Both the position numbers and the translations under genes were made by a program. A stretch of DNA of 41,623 nt, taken from the NCBI GenBank assembly GCA_025357755.1, contig JANXOP010000171.1, forward strand, positions 1-41,623. The letters run 5' to 3'. Of the stretch, positions 40,621 through 41,623 are shown piece by piece (the first letter of the stretch is position 1; every line of letters begins with the position of its first letter). Source of the stretch: Kofleriaceae bacterium. GTDB lineage: Bacteria > Myxococcota_A > Polyangia > Haliangiales > Haliangiaceae. The notes beneath the pieces were generated by a model. That model searched no databases and was not told where the DNA came from. It was given only the letters and a program-made list of their open reading frames with translations.

Positions 40621-41216
40621 CGGTCTCGGTTCGTCGTGTTTCGCGTGGCGTATTTGATCCGTTCGTCGGCGACGTGATGTGCCCACGGGGGCCATTGATG
40701 TTCGTCGATCGCATGTGCTGCGCGGCATCACTCGGACCGTCGCAGGACGTCTGCGTGCGAGCTCCCCCGCGATCATCATCGGTCGCAGTCCGACCACGGC
40801 GCTCGATGCGCCACGGGGGCCGTCGATGTTCGTCGACCGCACGCGCGGCCTCGCAACAAGCGGCGGGTCATCGATGCGCGCGGCATTTTGATACGTTCGT
40901 CGGCGACGCGGCGTGCAGGACGTTTGCGTGCGAGCTCCCTCTCGATCATCATCGGCCGCAGTCCGACCACGACGCTCGATGTCCCACGGGGGCCATCGAT
41001 GTTCGTCGATCGCACGTGCCGCGCGGCATCACTCGGACCGCCGGTCGACCGCAGCTCGGGCTCGCAGCCGGCGGCTCGTCGATGTTCGCGGTCTCGGTTC
41101 GTCGCGTTTTGCGCGCGGCATTGGATACGTTTGTCGGCGACGCGACGTGCAGGACGTCTGCGTGCGAGCTCACCAGCGATCCTCATCGGCCGCAGTCCGA
41201 GCGCGGCGCACGATGT
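40621..41216. repeat. Diverged direct repeat region adjacent to group II intron
   Basis: This stretch, like 40374-40620 before it, has no gene I can support. Four motifs recur in direct orientation. AGGACGTCTGCGTGCGAGCT is at 40744, 40918 (one change) and 41151, each followed by a GATCATCATCGGCCGCAGTC-like block. CCACGGGGGCC plus GATGTTCGTCGA is at about 40683, 40811 and 40984. GTTCGTCGGCGACG is at 40661, 40895 and about 41129. GGTCTCGGTTCGTCG is at 40622 and 41090. Spacing is uneven, so this is a set of partial copies of a composite unit rather than a clean tandem array. Frames on both strands stay open because of GC content and repetition; I do not call them genes. Confidence 0.75.
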
Positions 41217-41257
41217 GTCGGGTAGCCGCGGGAGGTCACCCTCCCGCAGCCCCACCA

Positions 41258-41290
41258 GATCCGGACAAGGAGATTTCCACCATCCGGCTC
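41258..41290 (-). ncRNA. Group II intron domain V
   Basis: On the minus strand this 33-base hairpin reads GAGCCGGATG, GTGGAAATCTCC, TTG, TCCGGATC. The lower stem GAGCCGGA/TCCGGATC contains the catalytic AGC triad, the upper stem is capped by a GAAA tetraloop, and there is a short bulge, as expected of domain V, the ribozyme's catalytic core. The following sequence (41217-41257) folds as domain VI: GCTGCGGGAGG-GTGA-CCTCCCGCGGC with a bulged A as branch point. Confidence 0.8.
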
Positions 41291-41317
41291 TTCCGCGTAG
41301 ACGTCTCATGCAGCCGA

Positions 41318-41623
41318 CTACTGCAGCAGCGGCTTCAACTTCGGTCGAGGCAGCGGGAGTGCCGTTCCAACTTCAGGAAGCGCACCCACGTAAGCCGCGA
41401 TCGTTGGCTTCTTCGAACGAGCGACTTTCGCCAGATCCTGGTGGCCCAGTACAGCAGCCTCCAGACCTGCTTCGAGTTCGTGCTCACGGCGAAGTAGTTG
41501 TAGTGCCCTTGCAGTCGTCTCTTGAGCCCGAGGTGCTGCTCGCGCACGGCGTCGTGTCGATGTTGTCGACACCACGCCGAGATCGCCGCGAGCGCCCTCG
41601 TCAGCCGACCCGTTTGTGTCTTC
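41318..41623 (-). pseudogene. ltrA: Group II intron reverse transcriptase/maturase C-terminus, frameshifted
   Basis: Only the C-terminal end is in the window. From 41622 the minus-strand frame reads TGRLTRALAAISAWCRQ, then LGLKRRLQGHYNYFAV, RIWRKSLVRRSQRS and LTWVRFLKLER. This is the maturase (domain X) end of intron-encoded reverse transcriptases, which assist splicing. The family's usual ending PLPRPK is found only in the next frame (ALPLPRPKLKPLLQ, stop at 41318). The switch falls at a CCC run (GGG at 41355-41357 on the plus strand), consistent with loss of one C. As written the frame ends at 41335 after RHSRCLDRS. It is either a real mutation near the C-terminus or a sequencing error. Confidence 0.8.

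Larger units (their letters stand above)
41217..41623 (-). mobile_element. Group II intron, 3' part (continues beyond window)
   Basis: Read on the minus strand, the segment contains the C-terminus of a reverse transcriptase/maturase (from 41623 down to 41318), then domain V and domain VI. The predicted 3' splice end is ...CTACCCGAC at about 41217, an AY-type end with a bulged A seven bases before it. The intron's 5' part lies outside the window. Its 3' flank is the repeat region at 40621-41216. Confidence 0.78.

Noticed and set aside
40621-41216. Possible CRISPR array
   Set aside because: Repeat motifs differ in spacing and sequence, there is no regular repeat-spacer pattern and there are no cas genes in the window.
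40593-41309. Open frames on both strands of the repeat region (210 and 177 codons)
   Set aside because: Both consist of repeated Arg-rich peptides that follow the DNA repeats. No start signal, domain or signal peptide supports either, so I left the region as a repeat.

Overview
The window is about 41.6 kb of GC-rich chromosomal DNA with dense, tightly packed genes. Several traits point to a myxobacterium-type member of Myxococcota, perhaps Haliangiales/Kofleriaceae: many short lipoproteins with Cys-rich or MopE-like repeats, an esterase with a MYXO-CTERM-like tail, a stand-alone family B DNA polymerase, and a large PUFA-synthase-like lipid/polyketide operon. The taxonomic placement is inference. 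I see no rRNA, tRNA or CRISPR array.

Left part (1-7 kb): the end of a CcoI/FixI-type copper P-type ATPase and ccoS, both cbb3 oxidase maturation genes; a small lipoprotein and its partner; a HemG-type protoporphyrinogen dehydrogenase; a PduL-type phosphotransacylase with an acetate-kinase-like N-terminal stub; a polytopic membrane protein; a triple-BON protein; a hemerythrin-like protein; a Cys-rich/flavodoxin-like protein; and hemN. Together they suggest a low-oxygen, heme and redox neighbourhood.

Middle part (7-19 kb): family B DNA polymerase; a benzoate-CoA-ligase-type enzyme with a translationally coupled alpha/beta hydrolase; an Omp85-like outer membrane barrel; a PHB-depolymerase-type esterase; an NADPH-dependent FMN reductase; a beta carbonic anhydrase; and three lipoproteins, one with a P-domain-like fold and one with four imperfect copies of a roughly 100-residue module.

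The centrepiece (about 19.3-35 kb, minus strand) is an eight-gene operon with coupled start/stop overlaps. It runs ER-ER-KS-AT-ACP-KR megasynthase, KS-AT-DH-phosphopantetheinyl transferase megasynthase, free ACP, two alpha/beta hydrolases, an MGT-type glycosyltransferase and a membrane-anchored methyltransferase; a cyclophilin follows 9 bases downstream. It carries the activities needed to build, reduce, release, glycosylate and methylate a specialised lipid. It resembles secondary-lipid synthases (PfaA/PfaD and heterocyst-glycolipid types) but is not a standard PUFA synthase: it has one integrated ACP plus one free ACP, and both KS domains keep their active-site Cys, so there is no chain-length factor. 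Two copies of an about 84-base REP-like element sit in it, one in frame inside the KS-AT linker of the second megasynthase and one between the two megasynthase genes.

Right part (35-41.6 kb): a DUF2505-like protein, an LCM/PPM-type methyltransferase, a long coiled-coil protein, a membrane-anchored TPR-like protein, a large lipoprotein with a possible CHAT/caspase-like His-Cys pair, about 600 bases of diverged direct repeats, and the 3' end of a group II intron on the minus strand (frameshifted reverse transcriptase C-terminus, domain V, domain VI).
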